NCBI RefSeq assembly: GCF_017809215.1
Contig: NZ_CP065424.1
Coordinates: forward strand, 2,574,001-2,638,000
DNA length: 64,000 nucleotides
Reading direction: 5' to 3'
From: Heyndrickxia oleronia
GTDB taxonomy: Bacteria; Bacillota; Bacilli; Bacillales; Bacillaceae_C
Numbering within the stretch: position 1 is the stretch's first letter; every line of letters begins with the position of its first letter. Positions 43,633 to 53,108 of the stretch are shown one piece after another. Under the pieces are notes generated by a model that saw only the letters and a program-made list of their open reading frames with translations, had not been told where the DNA came from and made no database searches. Position numbers and translations under genes: made by a program.

Positions 43633-44709
43633 TTAAGTTGTTTTCAGATAACCTTCATTTTGAATGTCTATTTTAACATTAATATTAATCTTCATGTTTT
43701 TAAAGTAATCTGACCTCCAGTTTTTTAATTCATCACGAGGGATTTGATTTCTAAAAAACTGACCCATTCCGAATACATCAGCCTCATTCTCTTGAAGTTT
43801 TGTAAATAATTTATTATACCTCTCAGAGATTAGAGTATTAATTTCCTCTTTAATTAAATTCAAACTGGGTTCTCCTTTTGTTTCCAATATCACAACTCTC
43901 ATTTTTATTAGACTTTCCATATGTGCATCATTATTCACTAGTCTTCCTATATTGTCAGTTTTAGAACCCAGTAGCATGACTGTAGCATGTTCCATTACTT
44001 CCATTTTTCCATTACCACTCTCCCCTTTAAAAACATTGTACAGCAGGGTTTCGTTTGAACTGATTTGCTCGACCATTTTTCCTCTTTTTAATATGGCAGA
44101 ACCGATTTGATCCATAGTCGTATCTTTTCCCGAACGAATCAAAGGTATAGCCACATCATGTGTATAAGAATGTATGCCTCGGAAGACCTCCCAAACTCTT
44201 GTAAGGGCAATGTCAGGATTCCAGCCTGCATTTTTTTCGAAATAGTTATAAGTGCTGAGCCCTTTTTTTTCGGCATTAATTTTAATGTTATTGAAAAATT
44301 CTTGAAGATCCTCATCACATATTGCAACTAAAGCTTTTGGGGAAACGTCTCTTGAACGCATTAATCCTGCAATTATATCGTTTATTCCATCCTCAGCAGT
44401 TTCTTTCTCAATAAAGATTAGCTTTACATGCAATAAATCCACATCGCTCTCCATATTTCTACTAATTGTATCCACTGCTTTTGAGACCGTTTCAGCTTTA
44501 GCAGATACAATTTTTGTTTCCATACTACCATCAATAGGCACTGGTATATTCAGGATTACCAAATATTGGTCGTCAACTTTCTTAACACCTATCGACACTG
44601 GTAGTAGACGATGATTTATATCCTTATTATCCCAACAACCGCTCAATATCAAAACCATAGTTAAAAGACTACAAATTAAATAAATGACTTTTTTATTAGA
44701 TAGTTTCAT
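43633..44709 (-). CDS. gerAC: Spore germinant receptor C subunit, lipoprotein (GerAC family)
   Basis: This 358-aa protein has a lipoprotein signal peptide with lipobox LILSGC (acylated Cys near residue 25) and then WDNKDINHRLLPVSIGVKK, the classical GerAC start. It is the outer-face lipoprotein of the receptor on the inner spore membrane, needing Lgt for anchoring. It overlaps the gerAB 3' end by 14 bp. It lies 300 bp inside the left transposon end. The germinant is not predictable from sequence. Confidence 0.92.
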   Translation of the reverse strand: MKLSNKKVIYLICSLLTMVLILSGCWDNKDINHRLLPVSIGVKKVDDQYLVILNIPVPIDGSMETKIVSAKAETVSKAVDTISRNMESDVDLLHVKLIFIEKETAEDGINDIIAGLMRSRDVSPKALVAICDEDLQEFFNNIKINAEKKGLSTYNYFEKNAGWNPDIALTRVWEVFRGIHSYTHDVAIPLIRSGKDTTMDQIGSAILKRGKMVEQISSNETLLYNVFKGESGNGKMEVMEHATVMLLGSKTDNIGRLVNNDAHMESLIKMRVVILETKGEPSLNLIKEEINTLISERYNKLFTKLQENEADVFGMGQFFRNQIPRDELKNWRSDYFKNMKININVKIDIQNEGYLKTT

Positions 44710-45772
44710 TTGTATCCTTCCTCTTTAATCTTCTTCCAATATAGTAAATAGAAAGAGGTACAACAATTATAACGTATGACCTTAAAAAAGAATTCATAAA
44801 AAGGATATTTTCAACATCCTTCCTGTCTGGAATCCAAAAGCAAACGAAAAAGATTGCTACAGACAAACCGAACAATAGGTAGCTAGGTCTACTTTTAGGA
44901 ATGTAATAGTTGATTATTCGAATTGCTTTCCACATTAAGAGAGAGAGATACAAAATAATAAAAGCAATAAGGCTTAAAAGAAAAAACATTGTAACTCGAT
45001 CAAACATTAACCAATCAATATTTATAGAATCCACAATAAGTACAAAAGGAAGAAATGCTTTTGATGCAGTCGCTTGTCCCAAAGTAAGAATTGGAATGTA
45101 TACTGAAAAGAGAAAGAAAGGAATAAGAAATATCGCAGACAAAATAACATATTTTCTTTCATAAGAGAAAAATGGTTGTACAAATCCAAGAAAGAGAAAC
45201 CCATCGGCGAATGCAAAATAACTCTCGAAGTAAGCAGGCTTACTAATGAATCCTAAGTCTGTGTCAAAAGGTATGGCATATCTCCAATCAACATTCTGAA
45301 ATGACATGATTAAGACAAACAATAATATTGGAAAAAATAATATAAATAATAAAAATGCAGTTCGTAAAATGGCTTCGATACCTTTAGATGAAATGTATGC
45401 AGAAACAGACAACAATAATAGTATAATTGTCCATAATGGGGTATGGGATAAAAATACCAAGGTTACGATTTCTGCGTATGCTCTGACCGTTATAATAATG
45501 GCCATGATTAGATAAAGTAAAACGGGAGCAAAAAATAAAAAAGTTACCCTTTTTTTGCTTTTCGAAAATATACTTAAAATATCCTTTTTTGGAAAAAATC
45601 TGAGACCTTTCATATAAGTCAACAAACATACAAAATGTACAATAATCCCTATTAGAATTGGGAACCAATGGCCTTGTTCTGTACTAGCAATAATATCAGC
45701 TGGAAACATAAAAAAAATTAGTCCCAGATGACAAAGCACATACATTATCATAACATGTAGACTTCTTACCAC
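44696..45772 (-). CDS. gerAB: Spore germinant receptor B subunit, permease-like (GerAB family)
   Basis: This 358-aa integral membrane protein has about 10 helices, similar to amino-acid/polyamine permeases, and is the germinant-binding subunit in characterised receptors. Features include PVLLYLIMAIIITVRAYAEI near residues 79-98 and MFDRVTMFFLLSLIAFIILY near 256. The GTG start overlaps the gerAA stop by one base (TAGTG), giving tight coupling. The A-B-C gene order is standard. Confidence 0.9.
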   Translation of the reverse strand: MVRSLHVMIMYVLCHLGLIFFMFPADIIASTEQGHWFPILIGIIVHFVCLLTYMKGLRFFPKKDILSIFSKSKKRVTFLFFAPVLLYLIMAIIITVRAYAEIVTLVFLSHTPLWTIILLLLSVSAYISSKGIEAILRTAFLLFILFFPILLFVLIMSFQNVDWRYAIPFDTDLGFISKPAYFESYFAFADGFLFLGFVQPFFSYERKYVILSAIFLIPFFLFSVYIPILTLGQATASKAFLPFVLIVDSINIDWLMFDRVTMFFLLSLIAFIILYLSLLMWKAIRIINYYIPKSRPSYLLFGLSVAIFFVCFWIPDRKDVENILFMNSFLRSYVIIVVPLSIYYIGRRLKRKDTNETI

Positions 45773-47097
45773 TATTGTTCCTTCCTTCCTATATTTAAAT
45801 AGAGATAGGACTTGCCAAAGGTAGTTAAACTTGCCAAATAAGAACTAATAAAAACTAGACCTACTACTAATCCTAAAACTCCAAATAGTGAAGAAAGAAT
45901 TACATTAATATATTTAAATGATCTGATTGAAAGCGAGCTTTGAGCCCCCACAAGGGTTGAGTTAGCAATTGTTGTTGCTGCAAGAATGATGATTAAGAGA
46001 TTGCTGACTAATTTAGCTTCTACAACTGCTTGTCCTAATATAATTCCTCCAACCATTGTAATTGTGGGACCTACTGATTTTGGAAGCCTTATGCTTGCTT
46101 CTAATATCAGTTCTAGAACAACCAACATGATTATAACTTCAACAAGTGCTGGATAAGGAACCCCTTCTCGACTTTGAGCTACAGAAAGTGCAAGCTCTAT
46201 CTGTAACGCTTCCGGATTTACAGCAACAAGAGCAACATACATTCCTGGACTTATTAGAGCAATTAATGCACCAATTACTCGGAGGCAACGGATAGTTATC
46301 ATAATGGGAAATGGAAAATTACGATCACTTTCAACAATAAACATATCCCATAGGAGATTAGGCAGGATTAAAGCAAATGGTAATTGATCAACTAATATAA
46401 CAACTCTTCCCGTTTTAAGAAATTGTGATGCATGAAAAGGAAGCTCTGTCGTATTAAATTTTGAAATTGTATCCCAAGATGAAAACCCCAGCATTTTTGA
46501 CAAGCTTTGTAAGTTACTGATATCCATACTCTTATTCTTTTCAATAAGACTATTTATATTTTCAACAAGTTCTTTATCCACTACGCCATTAATAAATAGT
46601 AAAGAAATTTTTGTCTTCTGATTTTTCCCTGTTGTGAAGGAATGAACAAGAAGTTTATTTGAAGTAAGTTGTTTACGAAGGAGTCCAATATTTGTATCAA
46701 TATCTTCTGTAAAGGAGTTTGAAGGTCCTTGAATTACACTTTCATTTGATGGAACTTCAATTGAACGATTTAACCCCTTAGGAACAGGTTCGTAAATAAT
46801 AAACTTTTTTGTATTTTCTATATATATAATGAGTTTACCTTCAAGAATTGATGTAATAGCCTTTTTTGTATCGTCTTCAAAAAGTTCACCCATTAAAATA
46901 AATATAGTTTCTGATGTTTTCCCTTGAGAAATTAAACCCTCTGACTGTTTTTGAAAAATTGTTTTTGTTTTTGTTATATCTATTAGTGTATTTAGTCCTA
47001 GTAACAAAACTTCATTTTCTAAAAGGTAATCACGTTTTATAAAAAAGTCATCATTACCCCCTAACGCTTTTTTAATATCTAAAACCATTTGTTCCAT
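45772..47097 (-). CDS. gerAA: Spore germinant receptor A subunit (GerAA family)
   Basis: This 441-aa protein has a hydrophilic N-terminal domain followed by VVILVDQLPFALILPNLLWD near residue 235 and the highly typical ESDRNFPFP, SREGVPYPALVEVIIMLVVL, EASIRLPKSVGPT and IILGQAVVEAKLVS of the GerA family, ending in hydrophobic helices. It is slightly shorter than most (about 480 aa) because of a short N-terminus and tail. I chose the ATG at 47097 because AAAGGA lies 8 bp upstream; the frame to 47136 would include the ribosome site. A sigma-G-like promoter is directly upstream. Confidence 0.92.
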   Translation of the reverse strand: MEQMVLDIKKALGGNDDFFIKRDYLLENEVLLLGLNTLIDITKTKTIFQKQSEGLISQGKTSETIFILMGELFEDDTKKAITSILEGKLIIYIENTKKFIIYEPVPKGLNRSIEVPSNESVIQGPSNSFTEDIDTNIGLLRKQLTSNKLLVHSFTTGKNQKTKISLLFINGVVDKELVENINSLIEKNKSMDISNLQSLSKMLGFSSWDTISKFNTTELPFHASQFLKTGRVVILVDQLPFALILPNLLWDMFIVESDRNFPFPIMITIRCLRVIGALIALISPGMYVALVAVNPEALQIELALSVAQSREGVPYPALVEVIIMLVVLELILEASIRLPKSVGPTITMVGGIILGQAVVEAKLVSNLLIIILAATTIANSTLVGAQSSLSIRSFKYINVILSSLFGVLGLVVGLVFISSYLASLTTFGKSYLYLNIGRKEQ

Positions 47098-47126
47098 AAC
47101 ATTTTTCCTTTCATTTCCTATATGTT

Positions 47127-47157
47127 TAATATGCACTTAATTTTATATAATTATTCA
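47127..47157 (-). promoter_or_regulatory. Sigma-G-like promoter of the transposon-borne ger operon
   Basis: On the minus strand TGAATA (47157-47152) and CATATTA (47133-47127) are 18 bp apart. The forespore sigma-G consensus is about TGAATA-N17/18-CATACTA, so the -35 is exact and the -10 is 6 of 7. The gerAA ATG follows 29 bp after the -10. Native ger operons use sigma-G, so this fits the cargo. Confidence 0.72.
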
Positions 47158-47223
47158 GGGGGAAAATTGATACTGGAACAATTTATATAACTTCTAAATG
47201 TTTAAGAAAATAAAAGGAAGTGA

Positions 47224-47391
47224 ATGAACGCAAATTGGGAATACGAACTATTGTCCTTAGAAGAAAAAATTAAGATACAGAAATCTGGAAAAGTTGAAGT
47301 GTAGAAGTTTAGGATGAAGAGGAATACAATATTATTGTTTATAAACAGTTTGAAATAATTTTTATAATAAAAGTACATACCAGCTAAGTTA
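47224..47391 (+). pseudogene. Remnant of an unrecognised small gene
   Basis: AAGGAAGTGA precedes an ATG opening MNANWEYELLSLEEKIKIQK, which stops after 26 codons. A second frame then reads DEEEYNIIVYKQFEIIF, which looks like a continuation after a frameshift and stop. It is divergent from the ger operon. The family is not recognised, and it may simply be chance coding. Confidence 0.3.
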
Positions 47392-47408
47392 CGGAATTTT
47401 TGAATAGC

Positions 47409-47452
47409 CACACAAATATCCCCATTTCAGGTGGGAACGAGGAATTTGTGTG
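47409..47452. other. Hairpin between ger operon and IS110 remnant
   Basis: CACACAAAT and ATTTGTGTG enclose a second pair TCCC/GGGA. No T-run follows on the plus strand. Role unknown; it may be an element end. Confidence 0.4.
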
Positions 47453-47584
47453 AACAATCTTGATGATTGGGATTTGTTTTTATTAATAGCGCTATTCAAC
47501 TAAACTCCCTCTATAAAAGAAGGGAAAACGCCGGATTACTCTTGTTTTCTTAGATTTTCATAGTTATTTACCTGTCGGTAAATG

Positions 47585-47835
47585 TCCTTATAGCTGGAGG
47601 ATTCTCACTTGAAAGGATATATTTGGACTCTGAGAGAAAAAAGAGCTATAACCCATCAACCACCTTCTTACAACCATTGGTGGATGAGTAAAAATATGAT
47701 TGCACTGGTGGATCTCCACATTTCTCATGGAGGTCAACCCTCCCATATCTCACAGAGTCTTCGCTCCAAAATTCCTTCGTCCAACCTTTCCATGAGGTGG
47801 ATGTCAGTCATGCTGCCCGACAGGGTCCTTGCCCG
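47585..47835 (-). other. GC-richer, repeat-containing non-coding segment beside the IS110 remnant
   Basis: Its base composition differs from its surroundings. ATCCACC occurs three times on the minus strand (about 47688, 47712 and 47798), and several short complementary segments such as GGAGG/CCTCC-type pairs are present. It could be the guide-RNA (bridge/seek RNA) region or end of an IS110/IS1111-type element. A plus-strand frame here (47609-47896) lacks support as a gene. Confidence 0.35.
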
Positions 47836-47919
47836 TATTTTAGTTGTTTTACTGACTAATCCGTGCTTCAAATGTTTAAAACAATTAACCTACTAAATAA
47901 TTTCAATCAAGAAAAGATA

Positions 47920-49182
47920 TTAAGCTGCTACCTGTAATACGTCCATATGAGGAATGTCCGATAACATGCGTTCTTCACTAAATTCGCACTGCTTTTTACC
48001 GATGGTAAATAAAATACGTATGAGCTTATTACATATTGCAATTCAATTAGAGATTGCATCTTCTTCAAAGGATTATTTGGACGCTTTGTAAAATACTCAT
48101 GTAATGCTTTAAAAGCGGTATTTTTAGCGACCAAAGGCATTGCAACTCGAAAGAGGAGAGCTCTTAATGTCTTCCTACCTCTCTTGGTAATTTAGGTTTG
48201 TCCTTTATGCTTACCAGATGTATTTTCCTTAAGACTAAGCCCAGCTAGTTTGATAATCTGCCTTGGGTGGGAATAGTAACTTAGGTCTCCTACCTCTGAA
48301 AAAAAGCCTGCAACCGTGTCTTTCCCTATTCCCTTAATAGCCAACATTTGTTCAACACCTGGAATTTGTTCAAGAAGTTTATCTATGTTAGATTCCAGTT
48401 CTTCGAACTTTTCTTTTATTAGTTCATATTTGTCTATTAACGTGCGAAGCTCTAACTTAGCCATATCAGAACCTTCCCTAATACCAATTGAAGCAACTGC
48501 AATCTTCTTTAGTTCTTTTATTTTACTGAGTCCCACTGCACGTTTAACAGCTTTTCGAAGATGTACTAGTATCTCCTGTTCGGAGAGAGCTACTAACTCA
48601 TGTGGCAATAAATTTAGTTTTAATAATTGTATAGCAGATTTACCTTCCCAATCCTTAAAAGACGGTAAGAAACTCTGGAAAATAGCGGTCTATCCAATTA
48701 TGGACTTGCCCTTGAACTGCTTGAAGATCAACAGATAGAAGATCACGTATTTTTCTAGCCACACGAAGTTCTGCATATCTCCCGTCTTTGACCAACTGTG
48801 CGATAACTCTTGCATCCTTTACATCATTTTTAGTTGGAGAATTATCATCTAACTCTTTACTTTTCTTTACATGCAAAGGATTTACAACTACAAACTTGAT
48901 ATTTTTCGCCTTAAGGAAGTGAGCTAAATTCAGCCAATAGTGACCTGTCGGCTCCATTCCTACGATCACTTTTTCCATATTGTTTTGATTCATTAACTTT
49001 TTTATCCACTCTAAGAAACAGTTAAAACTAGAATCTGTATTTTCAAAGTATAAAGGTGCTGAAAATTCTAAACCTCTAAAGTCTTGGGCTCTTGCCACAT
49101 GCTTGTATTTAGCAATATCAACACCTATAATTAATGTTTGAGAAGTAATTTGAGCAATCTTTTCATTTTGGTTATAATTCAT
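47920..49182 (-). pseudogene. IS110-family DEDD transposase, three disabling mutations
   Basis: The intact protein would be about 415 aa. Its N-terminal RuvC-like DEDD domain reads IIGVDIAKYKHVARAQDFRG, then VIVGMEPTGHYW and KNDVKDARVIAQLVKDGRY. Its C-terminal Transposase_20 domain reads QMLAIKGIGKDTVAGFFSEV. First, one extra T near 48655-48662 shifts FPEFLTVF away from KDWEGKSAIQLLKL. Second, an in-frame TAA follows GKHKGQT near 48190. Third, a 5-bp AATTG duplication near 48045 shifts QSLI away from IAICNKLIRILFTIGKKQCE, which then runs to the stop at 47920. AGGAGG precedes the ATG. Confidence 0.88.
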
Positions 49183-49195
49183 TTGAATAGCCTCC

Positions 49196-49253
49196 TGGTA
49201 TATGTGTTTGTTGTCCTTTTTGCCGCCAAGCTTTGGACATTCATATCATACCA
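49196..49253 (-). other. Nested hairpin just upstream of the IS110 transposase start
   Basis: On the minus strand TGGTATGATATG pairs with CATATACCA, and inside it TGTCC pairs with GGACA around a GC-rich loop. It abuts the AGGAGG site. It could control transposase translation or be part of the element's guide RNA. Inference only. Confidence 0.4.
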
Positions 49254-49365
49254 AGGGGCTTTTTTATGTTCAAACCTCATATTTCTTCATTACAGGAATG
49301 CTGCCCGTTAGTGTAAGTACACCTTTTCACAATCTCCTATATCCATTTCCTCTATATAAAAAAAT

Positions 49366-49387
49366 ACCAAAAACGACCGTTTTTGGT
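49366..49387. other. 22-bp palindrome, candidate resolvase site (res) component
   Basis: ACCAAAAACG-ac-CGTTTTTGGT has perfect 10-bp arms and lies about 140 bp before the resolvase gene. Related ACCAAAA half-sites occur at 49438 and 49450. Tn3-family res sites sit beside tnpR and consist of paired 12-bp subsites, which fits, but the crossover subsite is not proven. Confidence 0.5.
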
Positions 49388-49525
49388 TGTAGAAAAGAGA
49401 TTATCTAAAAATATTCAAAAACTACTTAAAACACATAACCAAAAATATAACCAAAATCAAATTACTAATATATCTATTTAAATACCCTTTATGGTATAGT
49501 AAATGTATTAAGTAAGGGGGGATTT

Positions 49526-50098
49526 GTGTTGAAATTTGGATATGCACGGGTAAGTACGCAAGATCAGTCATTGTCATTACAACTGGATGCTTTGAACCAT
49601 TATGAAGTGGAACAGATTTTTGAAGAAAAAGAATCAGGTAAGAGGAAAAACCGGCCTCAATTGGACGAGCTACTTAAAGTTCTGCGTAAGGGCGACACAG
49701 TAGTTGTCTACAAATTAGATCGTATCAGTCGAAGTACCAAACATTTAATTGAACTCATGGAGCAGTTTGAAGCTAAGGGAATTCATTTCGTGTCTATTCA
49801 AGATAAAATTGACACAACAACAGCTATGGGGCGATTCTTTTTCAGAATGTTAGCCAGCATAGCCGAATTAGAACGGGACATCATTAGTGAACGAACTAAA
49901 GATGGACTGGTAGCTGCTAGAGCTAGGGGAAGAAATGGAGGTAGACCGAAGGTTGAACCTAAAAAAATCATGCTTGCCATGAAGATGTATGAAAGTAAAG
50001 ACTACTCCTTATCTCAAATTAAAGAAGCCACAGGAATAGGAGCAACAACGTTATATCGTTACTTAGGAACGAAAGAAAAATCTGGCAAGGAGGTATAA
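49526..50098 (+). CDS. tnpR: Tn3-family resolvase (serine recombinase) TnpR
   Basis: This 190-aa protein has the catalytic motif YARVSTQDQSLSLQLDAL (Ser10), the conserved YKLDRISRSTKHLIELM near residue 63, GRFFFRMLASIAELERD...ISERTK near 102-124, and a C-terminal helix-turn-helix YSLSQIKEATGIGATTLYRY. It resolves transposition cointegrates at res. The start is GTG at 49526 or TTG at 49529, both behind a GGGGGG site. It ends 1 bp before tnpA, so the two genes are coupled. Confidence 0.95.
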   Translation: MLKFGYARVSTQDQSLSLQLDALNHYEVEQIFEEKESGKRKNRPQLDELLKVLRKGDTVVVYKLDRISRSTKHLIELMEQFEAKGIHFVSIQDKIDTTTAMGRFFFRMLASIAELERDIISERTKDGLVAARARGRNGGRPKVEPKKIMLAMKMYESKDYSLSQIKEATGIGATTLYRYLGTKEKSGKEV

Positions 50099-50099
50099 C

Positions 50100-53048
50100 A
50101 TGAGAGGGAAAGAACTGTTAACCTCCGATCAGCGAAATATGTTTGTGTCTATTCCCGATGATATGAATGAGCATGACATAGAAATGCACTATACTTTTAC
50201 CTCAGAAGATCTTGGATTTATTAATAAGCACCGAAGAGACCATAATCGCTTAGGGGTTGCTTTACAGCTCGCTGTCCTTCGGTATCCGGGTTGGACTTTA
50301 TTTCAGATTAAAGACATTCCCAGCCCAATACTCGATTATATTGCAAAACAAATTGATGTCTCCCCTCAAGAATATACCCAGTATGCAAAACGGGTAGCAA
50401 CTCGAAATGAACATCTAGAGGAACTTCGGCAACATTATGGCTACCAAAACTTATCCTTTGGGGCATATCGAATAATTGCACAATTTACTCTTAAACTCGC
50501 TCTTGAGAACGGAAATACAGACTACTTGATTCGCTCAACAATTGAAGAATTGCGAAGACAAAAAGTAATTTTGCCAGCACTGACAACAATAGAAAGGATT
50601 GTATGGGAAGCTCGTCAACGGGCAGAAGAACGAATTTTTAAATCTATCATCTCTACATTAAGTGAATCTCAAAAACAAAAGTTAGATCACTTACTTGATG
50701 TAAGTTCCACCAATTCAAAGACACCCCTTGCTTGGTTGCGAGAAGTTCCCGGTCAATCTTCTCCAGATGCCTTCTTAAAGGTTATAAAACGTCTTCAAGT
50801 CATACGAACTTTGCAACTTAATGTGGATATTAAAGAAATTCATCCAAATAGGGTCTTACAGCTAGCACGATTGGGTTCCAAATATGAACCCCGTTCATTC
50901 CGTAGATTTAAAGAGAATAAGAAATTTGCGCTTTTAGTTTTACACCTCCTACAACTTAGCCAAAACCTTACTGATCATGCCTTTGAGATACATGATCGGC
51001 AAATTAGCCTATTGTTATCAAAAGGACGTAAAGCTCAAGAAGAGATTCAGAGGTTAAATGGTAAATCAGTTAATGAAAAGGTTATTCACTTTGCAGATTT
51101 GGGAACAGCATTGATTCAAGCAAAAGAACAAGGGAAGGACCCATTTGAAGCCTTAGAAGCTATTATGCCTTGGGAGGACTTCGTAAACTCAATAGAAGAG
51201 GCGAAGCAATTATCACGCCCAATGGATTACGATTACTTAGACTTACTAAAATTTCGCTTTAACTACTTACGTAAATATACTCCAACATTGTTAGAAGCCC
51301 TAGAATTCACTTCTACAAAATCAGGAGAGCCATTGCTTCAAGCTATTGAGACCATTAAAGAGATGAACAAAAATAATAAACGAAAAATTCCAGAAGGAGC
51401 TCCTTTGGACTTTATCTCGAATCGCTGGCAAAAGCACGTTTATGATGATGATGGTAATATAAATCGCCAATATTATGAGATGTCTGTTCTTACCGAGTTA
51501 AGAAATCTTGTACGCTCAGGTAACGTTTCTATTAAAGGAAGTCGTCAGCATCAAGATTTTGATAATTATTTAGTGACAAAAGAAGCATGGGAGCAAAACA
51601 AGCACCTTAATGGACTTACCGCACCACCTTCTGTTGATGAATACTTAAAATTGAAAATAGATGCATTACATAATCGGCTTGAATGGATTAAAGCGAATAT
51701 CACAGAATTAGATGGGGTTAATTTTGAAGACGGACGGCTGCATCTCCATCGTTTGGAGAAAAACGTTCCAGAAACAGCACGAGAATATAGTTTATCTCTA
51801 TATCAACTGATACCTCGTGTGAAGTTGACAGATTTGCTTATGGAAGTAGCAAGTTGGACGGGATTCGAAAAGCAGTTCCTCCATGCTTCTACGCTGAATC
51901 CACCGAAAGAAGAAGAAAAGCCTGCGATCATGGCAGCGATTATGGCTATGGGAACAAACATCGGTCTTACTAAGATGGCAGAAGCGACACAAGGGGTTTC
52001 TTACCGGCAAATGTCCACAGCCTCACAATGGCGTTTATATGAAGATGCTATGAATAAAGCACAAGCCGTTATGGTGAATTTTCAACACCAGTTAAACTTG
52101 TCGTCGTACTGGGGCGATGGTACAACTTCTTCTTCAGATGGAATGCGTGTTCAAGTAGGAGTTTCATCCTTACACGCTGATGCAAATCCACATTACGGCA
52201 CAGGGAAAGGAACAACCATTTATCGGTTTGTTAGTGACCAATTTTCTAGCTTCTATACGAAAGTGATTAATACAAACGCAAGAGACGCTGTTCATGTTAT
52301 AGATGGTTTATTGCATCATGAAACCGACTTGCATATTGAAGAACATTATACAGATACGGCTGGTTATACGGATCAAGTATTCGGATTAACTAATTTGTTA
52401 GGATTTCGATTTGCCCCAAGACTACGAGACCTTGCAGATTCAAAACTTTATTCATTTGAAAAACCAGACCAATATCCAGAAATGGAGAAGTTGCTTCGTG
52501 GAAGAATTAACACCAAGATCATTCAGGAAAATTATGATGATGTATTAAGGTTGGCACATTCCATTCGTAAAGGAACGGTCTCTGCTTCTCTCATTATGGG
52601 GAAATTAGGTTCTTATTCTCGTCAAAATAGCCTTGCGACAACTTTAAGAGAGATGGGTCGCATAGATAAAACCTTGTTTATATTAGATTATATTTCTAGC
52701 GAAACATTGCGTCGGCGAATTCAACGTGGATTAAATAAAGGAGAAGCTATGAATGCATTGGCACGAGCTATTTTCTTTGGGAAACATGGGGAACTTAGAG
52801 AAAGAGCATTACAAGATCAATTACAGCGTGCCAGCGCCTTAAACTTAATTATTAATGCTATTAGTATTTGGAATACCGTGTATCTATCACAAGCAATTGA
52901 ACATTTTAAAAATACAGGAAAGTATCAAGAGGAATTGCTCCCACACATATCACCATTAGGATGGGAACATATAAACTTTCTAGGAGAATATTCATTTATA
53001 CCTGAGATTTTGAACTCAATACATTCCCTACGTCCACTTAGGATATAA
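50100..53048 (+). CDS. tnpA: Tn3-family transposase TnpA
   Basis: This 982-aa full-length DDE transposase has the first catalytic Asp in YWGDGTTSSSDGMRV near residue 673, the second in HYTDTAGYTDQVFGLTNLLG near 751 and the Glu in NKGEAMNALARAIFFGKHGE near 880. It acts on the 38-bp ends and duplicates 5 bp of target. The reading frame is uninterrupted, so the element may still be active. AAGGAGG precedes the ATG. The hairpin in the right end serves as its terminator. Confidence 0.97.
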   Translation: MRGKELLTSDQRNMFVSIPDDMNEHDIEMHYTFTSEDLGFINKHRRDHNRLGVALQLAVLRYPGWTLFQIKDIPSPILDYIAKQIDVSPQEYTQYAKRVATRNEHLEELRQHYGYQNLSFGAYRIIAQFTLKLALENGNTDYLIRSTIEELRRQKVILPALTTIERIVWEARQRAEERIFKSIISTLSESQKQKLDHLLDVSSTNSKTPLAWLREVPGQSSPDAFLKVIKRLQVIRTLQLNVDIKEIHPNRVLQLARLGSKYEPRSFRRFKENKKFALLVLHLLQLSQNLTDHAFEIHDRQISLLLSKGRKAQEEIQRLNGKSVNEKVIHFADLGTALIQAKEQGKDPFEALEAIMPWEDFVNSIEEAKQLSRPMDYDYLDLLKFRFNYLRKYTPTLLEALEFTSTKSGEPLLQAIETIKEMNKNNKRKIPEGAPLDFISNRWQKHVYDDDGNINRQYYEMSVLTELRNLVRSGNVSIKGSRQHQDFDNYLVTKEAWEQNKHLNGLTAPPSVDEYLKLKIDALHNRLEWIKANITELDGVNFEDGRLHLHRLEKNVPETAREYSLSLYQLIPRVKLTDLLMEVASWTGFEKQFLHASTLNPPKEEEKPAIMAAIMAMGTNIGLTKMAEATQGVSYRQMSTASQWRLYEDAMNKAQAVMVNFQHQLNLSSYWGDGTTSSSDGMRVQVGVSSLHADANPHYGTGKGTTIYRFVSDQFSSFYTKVINTNARDAVHVIDGLLHHETDLHIEEHYTDTAGYTDQVFGLTNLLGFRFAPRLRDLADSKLYSFEKPDQYPEMEKLLRGRINTKIIQENYDDVLRLAHSIRKGTVSASLIMGKLGSYSRQNSLATTLREMGRIDKTLFILDYISSETLRRRIQRGLNKGEAMNALARAIFFGKHGELRERALQDQLQRASALNLIINAISIWNTVYLSQAIEHFKNTGKYQEELLPHISPLGWEHINFLGEYSFIPEILNSIHSLRPLRI

Positions 53049-53050
53049 AA

Positions 53051-53093
53051 AAACCCTAATTTTTCTGCTTAGCGTAGAAAAATTAGGGTTTTC
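53051..53093 (+). terminator. tnpA terminator embedded in the right transposon end
   Basis: AAACCCTAATTTTTCT and AGAAAAATTAGGGTTT pair perfectly around a loop that contains the ACGCTAAG motif in reverse. It is followed by TTTTC. It corresponds to the hairpin in the left end with a compensatory base-pair change. Confidence 0.8.
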
Positions 53094-53108
53094 ATATCCA
53101 AAAAATGT

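Larger units (their letters stand above)
47810..49307 (-). mobile_element. IS110-family element, decayed (approximate bounds)
   Basis: The decayed transposase gene is bracketed by two direct copies of ATGCTGCCCG (47810-47819 and 49298-49307), 1488 bp apart, a usual size for IS110 elements. These elements lack classical inverted repeats, so the ends are a guess. It is nested inside the Tn3-family transposon. Confidence 0.45.

Noticed and set aside
47609..47896. Plus-strand 95-codon frame beside the IS110 remnant
   Set aside because: It starts with TTG without a ribosome site, has no recognisable domain, and lies in repeat-rich sequence better explained as non-coding element DNA.
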